Assembly: GCF_039542035.1 (NCBI RefSeq)
Contig: NZ_BAABHJ010000027.1
Location: forward strand, 310,001-374,000
DNA length: 64,000 nt
Direction: 5' to 3'
Origin: Actinoallomurus liliacearum
Lineage (GTDB): Bacteria; Actinomycetota; Actinomycetes; Streptosporangiales; Streptosporangiaceae
Under the pieces are notes generated by a model. That model had not been told where the DNA came from and made no database searches. It saw nothing but the letters and a program-made list of their open reading frames with translations. Both the position numbers and the translations under genes were made by a program. Positions within the stretch are counted from its first letter, which is position 1. Every line of letters starts with the position of its first letter. Shown piece after piece: positions 32,602 through 41,336 of this stretch.

Positions 32602-34587
32602 CACGGCGACTCCGCGTGGGTCCAGGCGCACCGAGGTGGTCGGCTCCGCTCCGGTCAGCACGTCGCGCATCACCGTCGGCAGGGGCACGTCGGCGGGCTC
32701 GGCGCCGTGGTTCAGCACGACGTACCACCGGCCGTCCTCGGTGTCCCGCGCGCGGGCCTGGACGCCGTCGGGCAGGCCGGGCAGGACCGGTTCGACACCG
32801 GCCGCCTCACGGACGCGGTCGAGGAGCCCGCGCATGGTCGCCGGGTCGGGCCGGGTGGCGAGGTACCACGCGTCGCCGCGGCCGAAGCGGTGCCGGGTGA
32901 CGGCGGGCTCCCCCGCGAGCGCGCCGGTCGTGAAGCGCTCGACGGCCTCGGCGCCCTCGAGACGGACCTCCTCGGACCACAGGCTCCCCGACCCCTGGGA
33001 CAGCCCGACGGAGGCGTCCTCGGCCAGCGGGTGGAACTCCTCGACGGTCAGGCCGAGCATCCGCCGGAACGGCGCCGGGTAGCCGCCCAGGTGGACCCGG
33101 TCGCAGGGGTCCACGATGCCCGAGAAGAACGACATGACGAGCGTGCCGCCCTCCTCGACGTACCGCTCCAGGTTGCGCGCGGCGCCCTCGGAGGTCAGAT
33201 AGAGGTTCGGCACGACGACGAGCCGGTACCCGGACAGGTCAGCGTCCGGGCGTACGACGTCGCAGGCGACGCCGGCGTCGTGGAGCGGGCGGTGGCAGGC
33301 CCAGGCGGCCTCGAGGAGGCGCAGGTCGGAGCTGGGGTGGGCCGGGCCCTCGAGCGCCCACCAGCTCGGCCAGTCCAGCACCATCGCCACGTCGGCCCGC
33401 GGCGCCCGTGCGCCGGCCAGGCCGCGGGCGGCGGCCAGCTCCCGGCCCAGCTCGCGCACCTCGTCGAAGATCCGGGTCGACGGGCCGCCGTGCGGGACCA
33501 TCGCGGAGTGGAACTTCTCCGCGCCGCCGCGGGACTGCCGCCACTGGAAGAACATGACCGCGTCGGCGCCGTGCGCGACGGCCTGCCAGCTCCACAGCCG
33601 CATCGCGCCGCGCGGCTTGGGGGCGTTGCGGGGCCGCCAGTTCACCGCGCCGGGGGCCTGCTCCATCAGCAGCCACGGCTGCCCGTCGCGCAGTGAGCGC
33701 ATGACGTCGTAGGAAAAGGCGATCTTGGCCTCGGTGCCGGGGTCGAGCGGATCGGGGTAGGCGTCGTACCCGATGACGTCGACGTGCGGGGCCCAGGCCC
33801 ACTGGTCGACCGGCCGCAGCGACGGCGGGAAGTTGGTGGTGACCGGCACGTCCGGCGTGACGCGGTTCAGCACCTCCTTCTCGGCCAGGTAGCAGGCGAG
33901 CAGTTCGTCCGAGGTGAACCGCGCGTAGTCCAGCTCCTGCGCGGGGTTGGTGAACGGCGCCGGCGAGCGCGGCGGCAGCACCTCCTCGAAGGACCCGTAG
34001 CCCTGCGCCCAGAACCGCGTCGACCACGCCTCGTTGAGGCCCTCCACGGAGCCGTACCGGTCCGCGAGCCAGCGCCGGAAGGCCGCCGCCGACACGTCGC
34101 AGTGGCAGGGGATGACGTTGCCGTACTCGTTGTTCACGTGCCAGATGGCCAGGGCCGGGTGACCGGCGTAGCGGGCGGCGACCTGCTCGGCCAGGCGTAC
34201 GGCGTGCTCGCGGTAGACCGGGCTGGAGGGGCAGTAGTGCTGCCGTCCGCCCGGCGAGATCGTCGAGCCGTCCGCTCGTACGGTGAGCATCTCGGGGTGC
34301 AGATTGGTGAGCCAGGGCGGCGGCGAGGCCGTCATGGTCGCCAGGCACGCCGCGACGCCACCCGCGGCCAGCCGGTCCAGCACCCGGTCGAGCCAGCCGA
34401 AGTCGTACTCCCCCGGCCGCGGCTCGACCGACGCCCAGGAGAAGATCCCGACGCTGACGAGGGAGACGCCGGCCTCCTTCATCAGCCGTACGTCATCGTC
34501 CCAGACCTCTTCGGGCCACTGCTCGGGGTTGTAGTCACCGCCGTAGGCGATGCCCACGCGGTCCCGCAGACCGTCGATCCGGTTCAT
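32587..34587 (-). CDS. GH42 beta-galactosidase
   Basis: A 666-residue intracellular glycoside hydrolase of family 42. N-terminal GGDYNPEQWPEEVWDDDVRL is the family signature. Acid/base Glu154 is in HVNNEYGN and the nucleophile Glu309 in PWLLMEQAPGAVNW. Trimerisation and C-terminal beta domains follow (RLVVVPNLYLTSEGAARNLE; YVVLNHG). It removes terminal beta-galactose. ATG 34587 overlaps the sialidase stop (ATGA), so the two are coupled. Removing sialic acid exposes galactose, which this enzyme then cleaves. No signal peptide, so galactosides are imported first. Confidence 0.93.
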   Translation of the reverse strand: MNRIDGLRDRVGIAYGGDYNPEQWPEEVWDDDVRLMKEAGVSLVSVGIFSWASVEPRPGEYDFGWLDRVLDRLAAGGVAACLATMTASPPPWLTNLHPEMLTVRADGSTISPGGRQHYCPSSPVYREHAVRLAEQVAARYAGHPALAIWHVNNEYGNVIPCHCDVSAAAFRRWLADRYGSVEGLNEAWSTRFWAQGYGSFEEVLPPRSPAPFTNPAQELDYARFTSDELLACYLAEKEVLNRVTPDVPVTTNFPPSLRPVDQWAWAPHVDVIGYDAYPDPLDPGTEAKIAFSYDVMRSLRDGQPWLLMEQAPGAVNWRPRNAPKPRGAMRLWSWQAVAHGADAVMFFQWRQSRGGAEKFHSAMVPHGGPSTRIFDEVRELGRELAAARGLAGARAPRADVAMVLDWPSWWALEGPAHPSSDLRLLEAAWACHRPLHDAGVACDVVRPDADLSGYRLVVVPNLYLTSEGAARNLERYVEEGGTLVMSFFSGIVDPCDRVHLGGYPAPFRRMLGLTVEEFHPLAEDASVGLSQGSGSLWSEEVRLEGAEAVERFTTGALAGEPAVTRHRFGRGDAWYLATRPDPATMRGLLDRVREAAGVEPVLPGLPDGVQARARDTEDGRWYVVLNHGAEPADVPLPTVMRDVLTGAEPTTSVRLDPRGVAVLRPA

Positions 34588-36401
34588 CGGTCGTTCGCGC
34601 CTTCCGCGTCGATCCGGTCGAGCGGCAGCCACAGCCGCAGGTCGCGGCGGGCGGTCGCGATCTCCTCGTCCGGGACCGCGCGGGCGAAGACCCGTACGTC
34701 CGCGACGGAGCCGTGGAAGCGCTGCGCTCCGTCCAGCCGCTGGCCGACGTCCATGCCGTCGATCGTGAACTGCCTGCCCTCGGTCACCGACCCGCCGGGG
34801 TCGGCCACCGAGGTGGCCTGCCCGTCGACGCTGAGCGTGAGCCGTCCCCCGGCGCGTCGCAGGACGACGTCGTGCCACTGGCCGTCGTTGTAAGGCTGCG
34901 CGGTGCTCACCATGGCGGTGCCCGAACCGGTCCCGACGGTGCCGATGAGCCGCTTGTTCGCCGGCTCGGCCCGCAGCCAGATCTGTGGCGCGCCGCTGCC
35001 GACGCGGTAGGCCCACAGGATCGAGTGCGTGCCGGACGTGTCGCCGTAGCGGATCCGCGCCGACCAGGTGAAGTCGCCGGAGCCGAGGTCCAGGGAGCGG
35101 TTCCACGGCACCTGGACGAAGTCGTCCACGCCGTCGAACTCATCGGCCGCGGTCATGCCGCCGCGGACGTAGCCGTCATTGTGGTGGCCGGAGCCGTCCG
35201 GGGTGGTCGGGCCGGGCTGCGGCGGCTTGGGCAGGCCCGGCGGAGTGCCGTTGGGCGTCGCGAGGTAGGCGGTGTTGAACCGCGCCCACCGGATCTGCTC
35301 GTACGGGCCGGCCTGCCCCGCCTCGTACAGCAGGCCGAGCCGGTCGCCGCCGAGGCTCACGAGGTCGGAGTAGGCGGACGGGCCCCAGTTGATGACCTTG
35401 CCGACCTTCTGGAAGTCACGCCCGTTGTCGGCCGAGGTGCGGACCGCCATGACCTCGCGGGTCACCGGGTGGTCGGGCACGGACAGGTAGACGCGCTTGC
35501 CGACGCTCAGGACCGAGCCCTGGACCTTGGGCGCGGTGAGCTTCGGGAGGGTGCGGAACGGGTGGTCGAAGGTCAGGCCGCCGTCGCTGCTCGTGGCGGT
35601 GTTCCGGTTGCCGGGGTCGGTTCCGGTGTTGTCGCGGGCGTTGACGTAGATCCTGCCGTCGGGGAGCTCGGTCGCGCTGAGCTCACCGGGGCTGACGTCG
35701 TTGGTGCGGCGGGTGTCGTCGGCGCCGATCTTCCAGGTGAGGCCGCCGTCGTCGCTGTAGTTGAGGTGGCCGCCCTGCGGCCCGCCCTTCAGCGCGCCGC
35801 CGTCGCCCTCGTGGTTGGCCGGGACGATGAGGCGTCCCTTGTGCGGCCCGTGCTGGAGCTGGACGGCGTGGCCGGGCCCGGTGGCGTACCAGGAGTTCCA
35901 CTCCGGCTTCACGATCTCACCGGTCAGGTCGCGCGCCCCGGACCAGGTCGCGCCGTCGTCGTCGCTGTACTGCACGAACGGGTGGCGGATGGTGTCGTTG
36001 TTCCCGGGGTTCCAGGTCGTCATGAGGACGATCCGGCCCGTGCGCCGGTCCACGACCGGGGCCGGGTTGCCGCGGGTGTCGCCGTTGCCGGGCAGGACGA
36101 CCTGGAGGGGTCCCCAGGTGCGGCCGCCGTCCGTGGAGCGCTTCAGCACCAGGTCGATGTCGCCGGAGTCGCCGCAGCCGTTCACCCGGCCCTCGGCGAA
36201 GGCGAGCAGGGTGCCGTCGAGCGCCTGGACGACGGCGGGGATGCGGAAGCAGTAGTAACCGTCGGTGTGCTGGGCGAACAGCACCTGTTCGTCGAACTCC
36301 GGCGCCGTCTTCGCCGATGCGGCGCCGGCGGACGCGAGCGGCAGCGCCGCGGCGAGGAGCGCCACGGCCGCGGTACGGCGGGGGAACCTGAGGTGAGCCA
36401 C
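34584..36401 (-). CDS. Secreted sialidase with C-terminal LamG-like domain
   Basis: A 605-residue exo-alpha-sialidase (GH33). Signal peptide RTAAVALLAAALPLASAGAA; FRIP arginine motif CFRIPAVV (residues 52-55); Asp boxes STDGGRTW, SDDDGATW, SDDGGLTW and the weaker SSDGGLTF. The catalytic Glu/Tyr region follows. After a Pro-rich linker (about residue 385-400) comes a jelly-roll LamG/concanavalin-like domain (DDFVQVPWNRSLDLGSGDFT; GQWHDVVLRRAGGRLTLSVD), probably carbohydrate-binding. GTG 36401 follows GGAGG. First glycan-degrading step of this operon. Confidence 0.93.
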   Translation of the reverse strand: MAHLRFPRRTAAVALLAAALPLASAGAASAKTAPEFDEQVLFAQHTDGYYCFRIPAVVQALDGTLLAFAEGRVNGCGDSGDIDLVLKRSTDGGRTWGPLQVVLPGNGDTRGNPAPVVDRRTGRIVLMTTWNPGNNDTIRHPFVQYSDDDGATWSGARDLTGEIVKPEWNSWYATGPGHAVQLQHGPHKGRLIVPANHEGDGGALKGGPQGGHLNYSDDGGLTWKIGADDTRRTNDVSPGELSATELPDGRIYVNARDNTGTDPGNRNTATSSDGGLTFDHPFRTLPKLTAPKVQGSVLSVGKRVYLSVPDHPVTREVMAVRTSADNGRDFQKVGKVINWGPSAYSDLVSLGGDRLGLLYEAGQAGPYEQIRWARFNTAYLATPNGTPPGLPKPPQPGPTTPDGSGHHNDGYVRGGMTAADEFDGVDDFVQVPWNRSLDLGSGDFTWSARIRYGDTSGTHSILWAYRVGSGAPQIWLRAEPANKRLIGTVGTGSGTAMVSTAQPYNDGQWHDVVLRRAGGRLTLSVDGQATSVADPGGSVTEGRQFTIDGMDVGQRLDGAQRFHGSVADVRVFARAVPDEEIATARRDLRLWLPLDRIDAEGANDR

Positions 36402-36418
36402 GCTGGCCTCCGTACGGG

Positions 36419-37348
36419 TCAGATGAGGGCGGCTTCGGACAGGAAGGACTTGACCTGGTCGATCTCGGCGCCGTCGAGCGGCACCTGCGGCAGCGCGGTC
36501 GTCGGGTGGGCGATGACGCCGCACAGGAACAGCGCCGCCTTGAACGCCCCCAGCGCGGAGGAGCTGCGGCCCATGTGCGGGCCGCCGACGTGCACCAGCC
36601 CGAAGAGGCGGAACAGCCGCTCCTGCTCCTCGCGCGCGGCGGTCCAGTCGCCCCGTGCCGCGGCGTCGTACAGGCGCACGTAGCCGTGCGGGTCGACGTT
36701 GCCCAGGCCGGGGACGACGCCGTCGGCGCCCATCCACAGCGCGGAGTCGACGGTCAGCTCCGAGCCGGTCAGCACCGCGAAGGACTCCAGACCGCGGTCG
36801 CGGCGGCCCAGGATCACCTCCCGCAGCCCGGCGTCGTCGCCGCTGGAGTCCTTCAGCCCGGCGAGCACGCCGTCGGCGGCAAGCTCCAGCAGCACGTTCG
36901 CGGTGAGCTTGCTGTGCACGGCCACCGGCAGGTCGTAGGCGTACACCGGGACGTCCGCCACGGCCGCGACCGTCCGGAAGTGCGTGGCGATCTCCGCCGG
37001 ATGGGTGCGGGCGTAGAAGGGCGCGGTCGCCACCAGGGCGTCGGCGCCGGCCTCGGCCGCCGCCCGCGCGTGGTCGGCGACCCGGGGCGCGGTCATGTCG
37101 ATGACGCCGGCCAGCACCGGCACCTGCCCCGCGACGTGGCCGACCACGGTGTCCAGCACGGTCCGGCGGTGCCCGTCGGGCAGGAACGCGGCCTCCGACG
37201 ACGAGCCGAGGACGAACAGCCCGTGCACTCCGCCCTCCAGCAGATGGTCCACCAGCCGGGTCAGCGAGGCGGTGTCCACCTCCCGCTCCGGGGTCAGCGG
37301 GGTGCAGACGGGGGGAATGACGCCGGACAGCGGTGCGGCGTTGCTCAT
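36419..37348 (-). CDS. Dihydrodipicolinate synthase/N-acetylneuraminate lyase family aldolase
   Basis: A 309-residue class I aldolase of the DapA/NanA superfamily. Schiff-base Lys166 is in LAGLKDSSGD, catalytic Tyr138 in VYAYDLP, and the GSSSE loop (48-52) replaces GTTGE of DapA. Context after a sialidase suggests N-acetylneuraminate lyase, cleaving sialic acid to ManNAc and pyruvate. The loop does not prove it, and KDG-type aldolase activity is possible. ATG 37348 overlaps the ABC ATPase stop. NanK/NanE are not in the window. Confidence 0.85.
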   Translation of the reverse strand: MSNAAPLSGVIPPVCTPLTPEREVDTASLTRLVDHLLEGGVHGLFVLGSSSEAAFLPDGHRRTVLDTVVGHVAGQVPVLAGVIDMTAPRVADHARAAAEAGADALVATAPFYARTHPAEIATHFRTVAAVADVPVYAYDLPVAVHSKLTANVLLELAADGVLAGLKDSSGDDAGLREVILGRRDRGLESFAVLTGSELTVDSALWMGADGVVPGLGNVDPHGYVRLYDAAARGDWTAAREEQERLFRLFGLVHVGGPHMGRSSSALGAFKAALFLCGVIAHPTTALPQVPLDGAEIDQVKSFLSEAALI

Positions 37349-38355
37349 GAACGCTCCTGTGCTTGGGTGATGAGTTCGCGGTCGGTCGCGCCGGCGAGGA
37401 CGGGGTGGTGGCAACGGAAGAAGCCGCCGGCGTCCTCCTCCGGGCCGGGCATCTCGGCGGCGCAGGTCTCGTCGGCCTTCCAGCACCGGGTGCGGAAGGG
37501 GCAGCCGGAGGGCGGCCGGGTCGCCGACGGGACCGGGCCGGTCAGCGGGATCGGGTCGATCGGGGACAGCAGGCCCGGCGTGGCGGAGAACAGCGCCCGC
37601 GTGTACGGATGCCGGGCCGCGCCCGGCACGGCCTCGGCGGGTGTCTGCTCGACGATCCGGCCGAGGTACATCGTCACGACCCGATCGCTCATCCGCCGCA
37701 CGGTCTGGATGTCGTGGGAGACGAAGACCATGGCGAGGCCGAACCGCTCCTTCAGGTCCTGCAGCAGGTTGAGGATCTGCGCGCGGACCGAGACGTCGAG
37801 CGCGCTGGTCGGCTCGTCGGCGACCAGCAGCCGTGGCCGCAGCGCGAGCGCGCGGGCGATCGCCACCCGCTGCCGCTGCCCGCCGGACAGCTGGGCGGGC
37901 AGCCGGTCCGCCGCGCTCGCGGGCAGGCCGACCAGGTCGATGAGCTCGCGGACGCGTTCCTCGCGCTCGTCCGGGGTGCCGACGCGCTGCACGTCGAGCG
38001 GGTCGCGGATGATCCGGCGGACCGGCAGGCGGCGGTTCAGGGCCGTGGACGGGTCCTGGAAGACCATGCCGATGCTCGACCCGATGGCCTCGCGGCGGGC
38101 GGCGCCGGACATCGACCAGACGTCGCGCCCCTCGAAGGCGACGGTGCCGGCGGTCGGCCGCTGCAGGCCGACCAGCACCCGGGCGAGGGTCGACTTGCCG
38201 CAGCCGGACTCGCCGACGACGCCGATCGTCTCACCGGGTCGCACGGTCAGGTCCGCGCCGGTCAGCGCGTACACGCGGTCACGCGTGAACAGGCCGCCGG
38301 AGCGCGCCTTGTGCACGACATGGACATCGGTCAGCTCGAGAATCGCCTCGGACAT
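37345..38355 (-). CDS. Oligopeptide/sialic-acid-type ABC transporter ATP-binding protein (DppF-like)
   Basis: A 336-residue ABC ATPase. Walker A GESGCGKST, signature LSGGQRQRVAIARAL, Walker B LLVADEPTSALDVS, then the C-terminal oligo_HPY domain with a Cys cluster (CPFRTRCWKADETC; FFRCHHP). Belongs to the Dpp/Opp class, which in several bacteria imports sialic acid (SatABCD-like) as well as peptides. Coupled by TGATG to the fused permease-ATPase gene before it and by ATGA to the lyase after it. Confidence 0.92.
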   Translation of the reverse strand: MSEAILELTDVHVVHKARSGGLFTRDRVYALTGADLTVRPGETIGVVGESGCGKSTLARVLVGLQRPTAGTVAFEGRDVWSMSGAARREAIGSSIGMVFQDPSTALNRRLPVRRIIRDPLDVQRVGTPDEREERVRELIDLVGLPASAADRLPAQLSGGQRQRVAIARALALRPRLLVADEPTSALDVSVRAQILNLLQDLKERFGLAMVFVSHDIQTVRRMSDRVVTMYLGRIVEQTPAEAVPGAARHPYTRALFSATPGLLSPIDPIPLTGPVPSATRPPSGCPFRTRCWKADETCAAEMPGPEEDAGGFFRCHHPVLAGATDRELITQAQERS

Positions 38356-40334
38356 CACGAACCCTCCGGCGGGTCGGCAGGCGCGGTGGCCGCGCCGGCG
38401 GCGGACAGGGAGGCCGAGACGTCGGCCGCCGGATGGTGACAGGCCACCACGTGCAGGCGGCCTCGTCCCTCCAGGTGTGGGGTCTCGGCGTGACAGACCT
38501 CGGTGGCGGCGGGGCACCGGTCGGCGAACCGGCAGCCGGCCGGGAAGTCCGCGGGCGAGGGCACGACGCCCGGGATCTGGGTGAGGCGCTCCGCGTTGGA
38601 CTCCAGCGACAGGACCGAGCCCAGCAGGCCGCGCGCGTAGTGGTGGGCGGGATTGCCGACGACGGCCGGGGTCGCCCCCTTCTCCACGATCTGCCCGCCG
38701 TACATGACGACCACCCGGTCGGTGACGTCGGCGACCAGGGCGAGGTCGTGGGAGACGAGGATGAGCGCGAAGTCCAGTTCCTCGCGCAGCCGCAGCAGCA
38801 GCTCGATCACCTGCGCCTGCACGGTCACGTCCAGCGCCGTCGTCGGCTCGTCCGCGACGATCAGTTTCGGGTCGCGGGAGAGGGCCATCGCGATGAGCAC
38901 CCGCTGGCGCTGCCCGCCGGACAGCTCGTGCGGGTAGGACGAGAGCGTGCGGGCGGGGTCGAGCCCGACGAGCTCCAGCAGCTCCGCCGGGGTGCGCCGG
39001 CCGCCGCGCCGGACGACCTGCTTGAGCTGCGCCCGTACGGTCATCGCCGGGTTCAGCGACGACAGCGCGTCCTGGTAGATCATCGCCATGTCGTGGCCGA
39101 GCAGCCGCCGCCGGTCCCCCTTGGACATCGACAGCAGGTCGCGGCCGTCGAAGGTGATCTCGCCGTCCACCCGCGCGCCCTGCGGCTGCAGGCCCATGAT
39201 CGTCAGTGCGGTCAGGGACTTGCCGCAGCCGGACTCGCCGACCAGGCCGAGCACCTCGCCCGGCCGTACGTCGAAGGAGATGCCGTCCACGATGTCGACG
39301 CCGTCGTGGCGGTCGTCGAAGCCGATCCGCAGGTCCTTCACCCGCACGATGGGCTCGCTGTCCAGCAGCGGCCGGGCGCGTTCGGCCAGGCGCCGGCCGG
39401 CCTCCATGAGCCCCTTCAGCTCGGTCACCGGGCCGGGTGCCGCCCGCCGCGTGGTGCCCGCGGCCCGCGTCGTCTCCGCCGGCCGCGCGGCCGGCGCGGC
39501 CCAGGCGTCGGAGATGCCCTCGGCGAGGACGTTGAGGGCGAGCACCGTGATGAGGATCAGCAGGCCGGGGAAGACGGTGGCCCACCATCCGCCGGTGAGC
39601 ACCATGTTCCGGCCGTCGGCGATGACGCTGCCCCACGACGGGTCCGGCGGGCGCACGCCCGCGCCGACGAACGACAGGGACGCCTCGAACACGATCGTGT
39701 CGGCCACCATCACCGTGCAGAACACCAGGACCGGCGCGGCGCAGTTGACGGCCACGTGCCGGAGCAGGATGTGCGGGGCGCGTGCGCCGATGACCCGCTC
39801 GGCCGCGACGTAGTCCTCGCCGTACTGGGCCAGGACGTTCGCCCGTACGACACGGGCCACCGGCGGCATGTAGAGGAACGCGATGGCCAGGACCAGCACC
39901 GGGATGCTGCCGCCGAACACCGCCACCAGCACGGCGGCGAGCGCGATGCCGGGGAAGGCCATGACGACGTCGAGCGTGCGCATGATCGCCTCGTCGACGG
40001 ACCGTCGCGAGGTCGCGGCGACCGCGCCGATCACGGCACCGGCGACCAGCGCGAGGGCGGTCGCGCCGAGCCCGATCACCAGCGACCAGCGCGCGCCGTA
40101 CAGCAGGCGCGTGAAGATGTCGCGGTTGGCGCTGTCCAGACCCATCCAGTGCGACGCGCTCGGGCCGCCGCCGGCGGCCTCCTGGACGTACGGCGAGTAC
40201 GGGGCCAAGACCGGGGCGAGCACCGCGGCGAGGATGATGACGACCACGACGGCCAGGGAGATCCAGGACGTCGGGCCGAGGCGCCGGAAGCCGATGCCCG
40301 CCCGCGACAGTCGGTTCGCCAGTCCACTGCGCAT
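38355..40334 (-). CDS. Fused ABC permease-ATPase (DppC-DppD) protein
   Basis: A 659-residue fusion. Residues 1 to about 290 are a DppC-type permease with six helices and the EAA-type loop (YVAAERVIGARAPHILLRHV). After a Pro/Arg-rich linker (about 290-345) comes a DppD ATPase: Walker A GESGCGKSL, signature LSGGQRQRVLIAMAL, Walker B LIVADEPTTALDVT, and an oligo_HPY Cys tail (CRFADRCP). No stop lies between the two halves. The usual Dpp system has five separate genes; here permease 2 and ATPase 1 are one chain. TGATG junctions with both neighbours. Confidence 0.92.
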   Translation of the reverse strand: MRSGLANRLSRAGIGFRRLGPTSWISLAVVVVIILAAVLAPVLAPYSPYVQEAAGGGPSASHWMGLDSANRDIFTRLLYGARWSLVIGLGATALALVAGAVIGAVAATSRRSVDEAIMRTLDVVMAFPGIALAAVLVAVFGGSIPVLVLAIAFLYMPPVARVVRANVLAQYGEDYVAAERVIGARAPHILLRHVAVNCAAPVLVFCTVMVADTIVFEASLSFVGAGVRPPDPSWGSVIADGRNMVLTGGWWATVFPGLLILITVLALNVLAEGISDAWAAPAARPAETTRAAGTTRRAAPGPVTELKGLMEAGRRLAERARPLLDSEPIVRVKDLRIGFDDRHDGVDIVDGISFDVRPGEVLGLVGESGCGKSLTALTIMGLQPQGARVDGEITFDGRDLLSMSKGDRRRLLGHDMAMIYQDALSSLNPAMTVRAQLKQVVRRGGRRTPAELLELVGLDPARTLSSYPHELSGGQRQRVLIAMALSRDPKLIVADEPTTALDVTVQAQVIELLLRLREELDFALILVSHDLALVADVTDRVVVMYGGQIVEKGATPAVVGNPAHHYARGLLGSVLSLESNAERLTQIPGVVPSPADFPAGCRFADRCPAATEVCHAETPHLEGRGRLHVVACHHPAADVSASLSAAGAATAPADPPEGS

Positions 40335-41293
40335 CAGGCGGCGCTCCTCAGTCGGGGGTTGACCAGCAGGTACAGGACGTCGATGAGGAGGTTGACGACC
40401 ACGAAGCCGACCGCGATGGTGATCACGACGCCCTGCACGACCGCCGGGTCGCCGTTGCGCACCGCGGTGATCATGAGCTGGCCCATGCCCGGCAACGCGA
40501 AGATCGTCTCGATGACGACCGCGCCGCCGAGCAGGTAGCCGACCCGCAGGCCGAGCACGGTCAGCGGGTTGATCAGCGCGTTGCGCAGCACGTTGCGACC
40601 GACCACGACGACCGGGGGCAGGCCGCTGCCGATGGCGGTCCGCACGTAGTCCTTGTCGAGTTCCTCGACCATCGACGTGCGGATGATCCGGGTGAGGTAG
40701 GCCGCGATGGGCAGCGACAGGGCGAGCGCCGGCAGCGTCAGCGACCGCAGCCAGCCGCTCACGGAGTCGGCCGGGTTGATGTACCCACCGGTCGGGAACC
40801 AACCGCGGTCGACCGCCAGGTACTGGATCATCAGCAGCGCCAGCCAGAACGCCGGTGAGGCCACCCCGATCAGCGACACGAGCCGGATGACCTGGTCGGG
40901 CCAGCGGTCCCGGAAGATCGCCGCGATGACGCCGAACAGCACCGACAGCACGATCGCGATGACGACGCCGAACAGGGTGAGCTGGAGGGTCAGCGGCAGG
41001 GCGGTGGCGATGGAGCTGCGCACCGGCGCCTTGGTGAGCGCGCTGGTCCCCATGTCGCCGCGCAGCAGCTGGCCGACGAACCGCACGTACCGCACGGGAA
41101 GCGGGTCGAGCAGGCCGTTGTCCACCTGGAACCGGTGGATCTGCGCCGCGGTCGGGTTGGCTCCCTGGAAGTAGGCGTACTCCGGTTTGTTCTTGGAGAA
41201 CCGCATGATGAGGAAGACGAACAGGACCACGCCCAGCAGCATGGGTATCAGGATGAGGACGCGGCGCACCAGCATTCTGGCGATCGCTGCCAC
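40334..41293 (-). CDS. DppB-type ABC transporter permease
   Basis: A 319-residue inner-membrane permease of the dipeptide/oligopeptide class. Six predicted helices, beginning VLILIPMLLGVVLFVFLIM. The EAA-type loop appears as YVRTAIGSGLPPVVVVGRNV, and the typical end motif IVETIFALPG-like VIETIFALPGMG is present. Stop overlaps the fused permease-ATPase start (TGATG). Works with the Tat lipoprotein receptor upstream. Confidence 0.92.
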   Translation of the reverse strand: MAAIARMLVRRVLILIPMLLGVVLFVFLIMRFSKNKPEYAYFQGANPTAAQIHRFQVDNGLLDPLPVRYVRFVGQLLRGDMGTSALTKAPVRSSIATALPLTLQLTLFGVVIAIVLSVLFGVIAAIFRDRWPDQVIRLVSLIGVASPAFWLALLMIQYLAVDRGWFPTGGYINPADSVSGWLRSLTLPALALSLPIAAYLTRIIRTSMVEELDKDYVRTAIGSGLPPVVVVGRNVLRNALINPLTVLGLRVGYLLGGAVVIETIFALPGMGQLMITAVRNGDPAVVQGVVITIAVGFVVVNLLIDVLYLLVNPRLRSAA

Positions 41294-41336
41294 GGATGCC
41301 TCCTGAGGATTCGGATCGGGGTACGGAGGCGGGCGG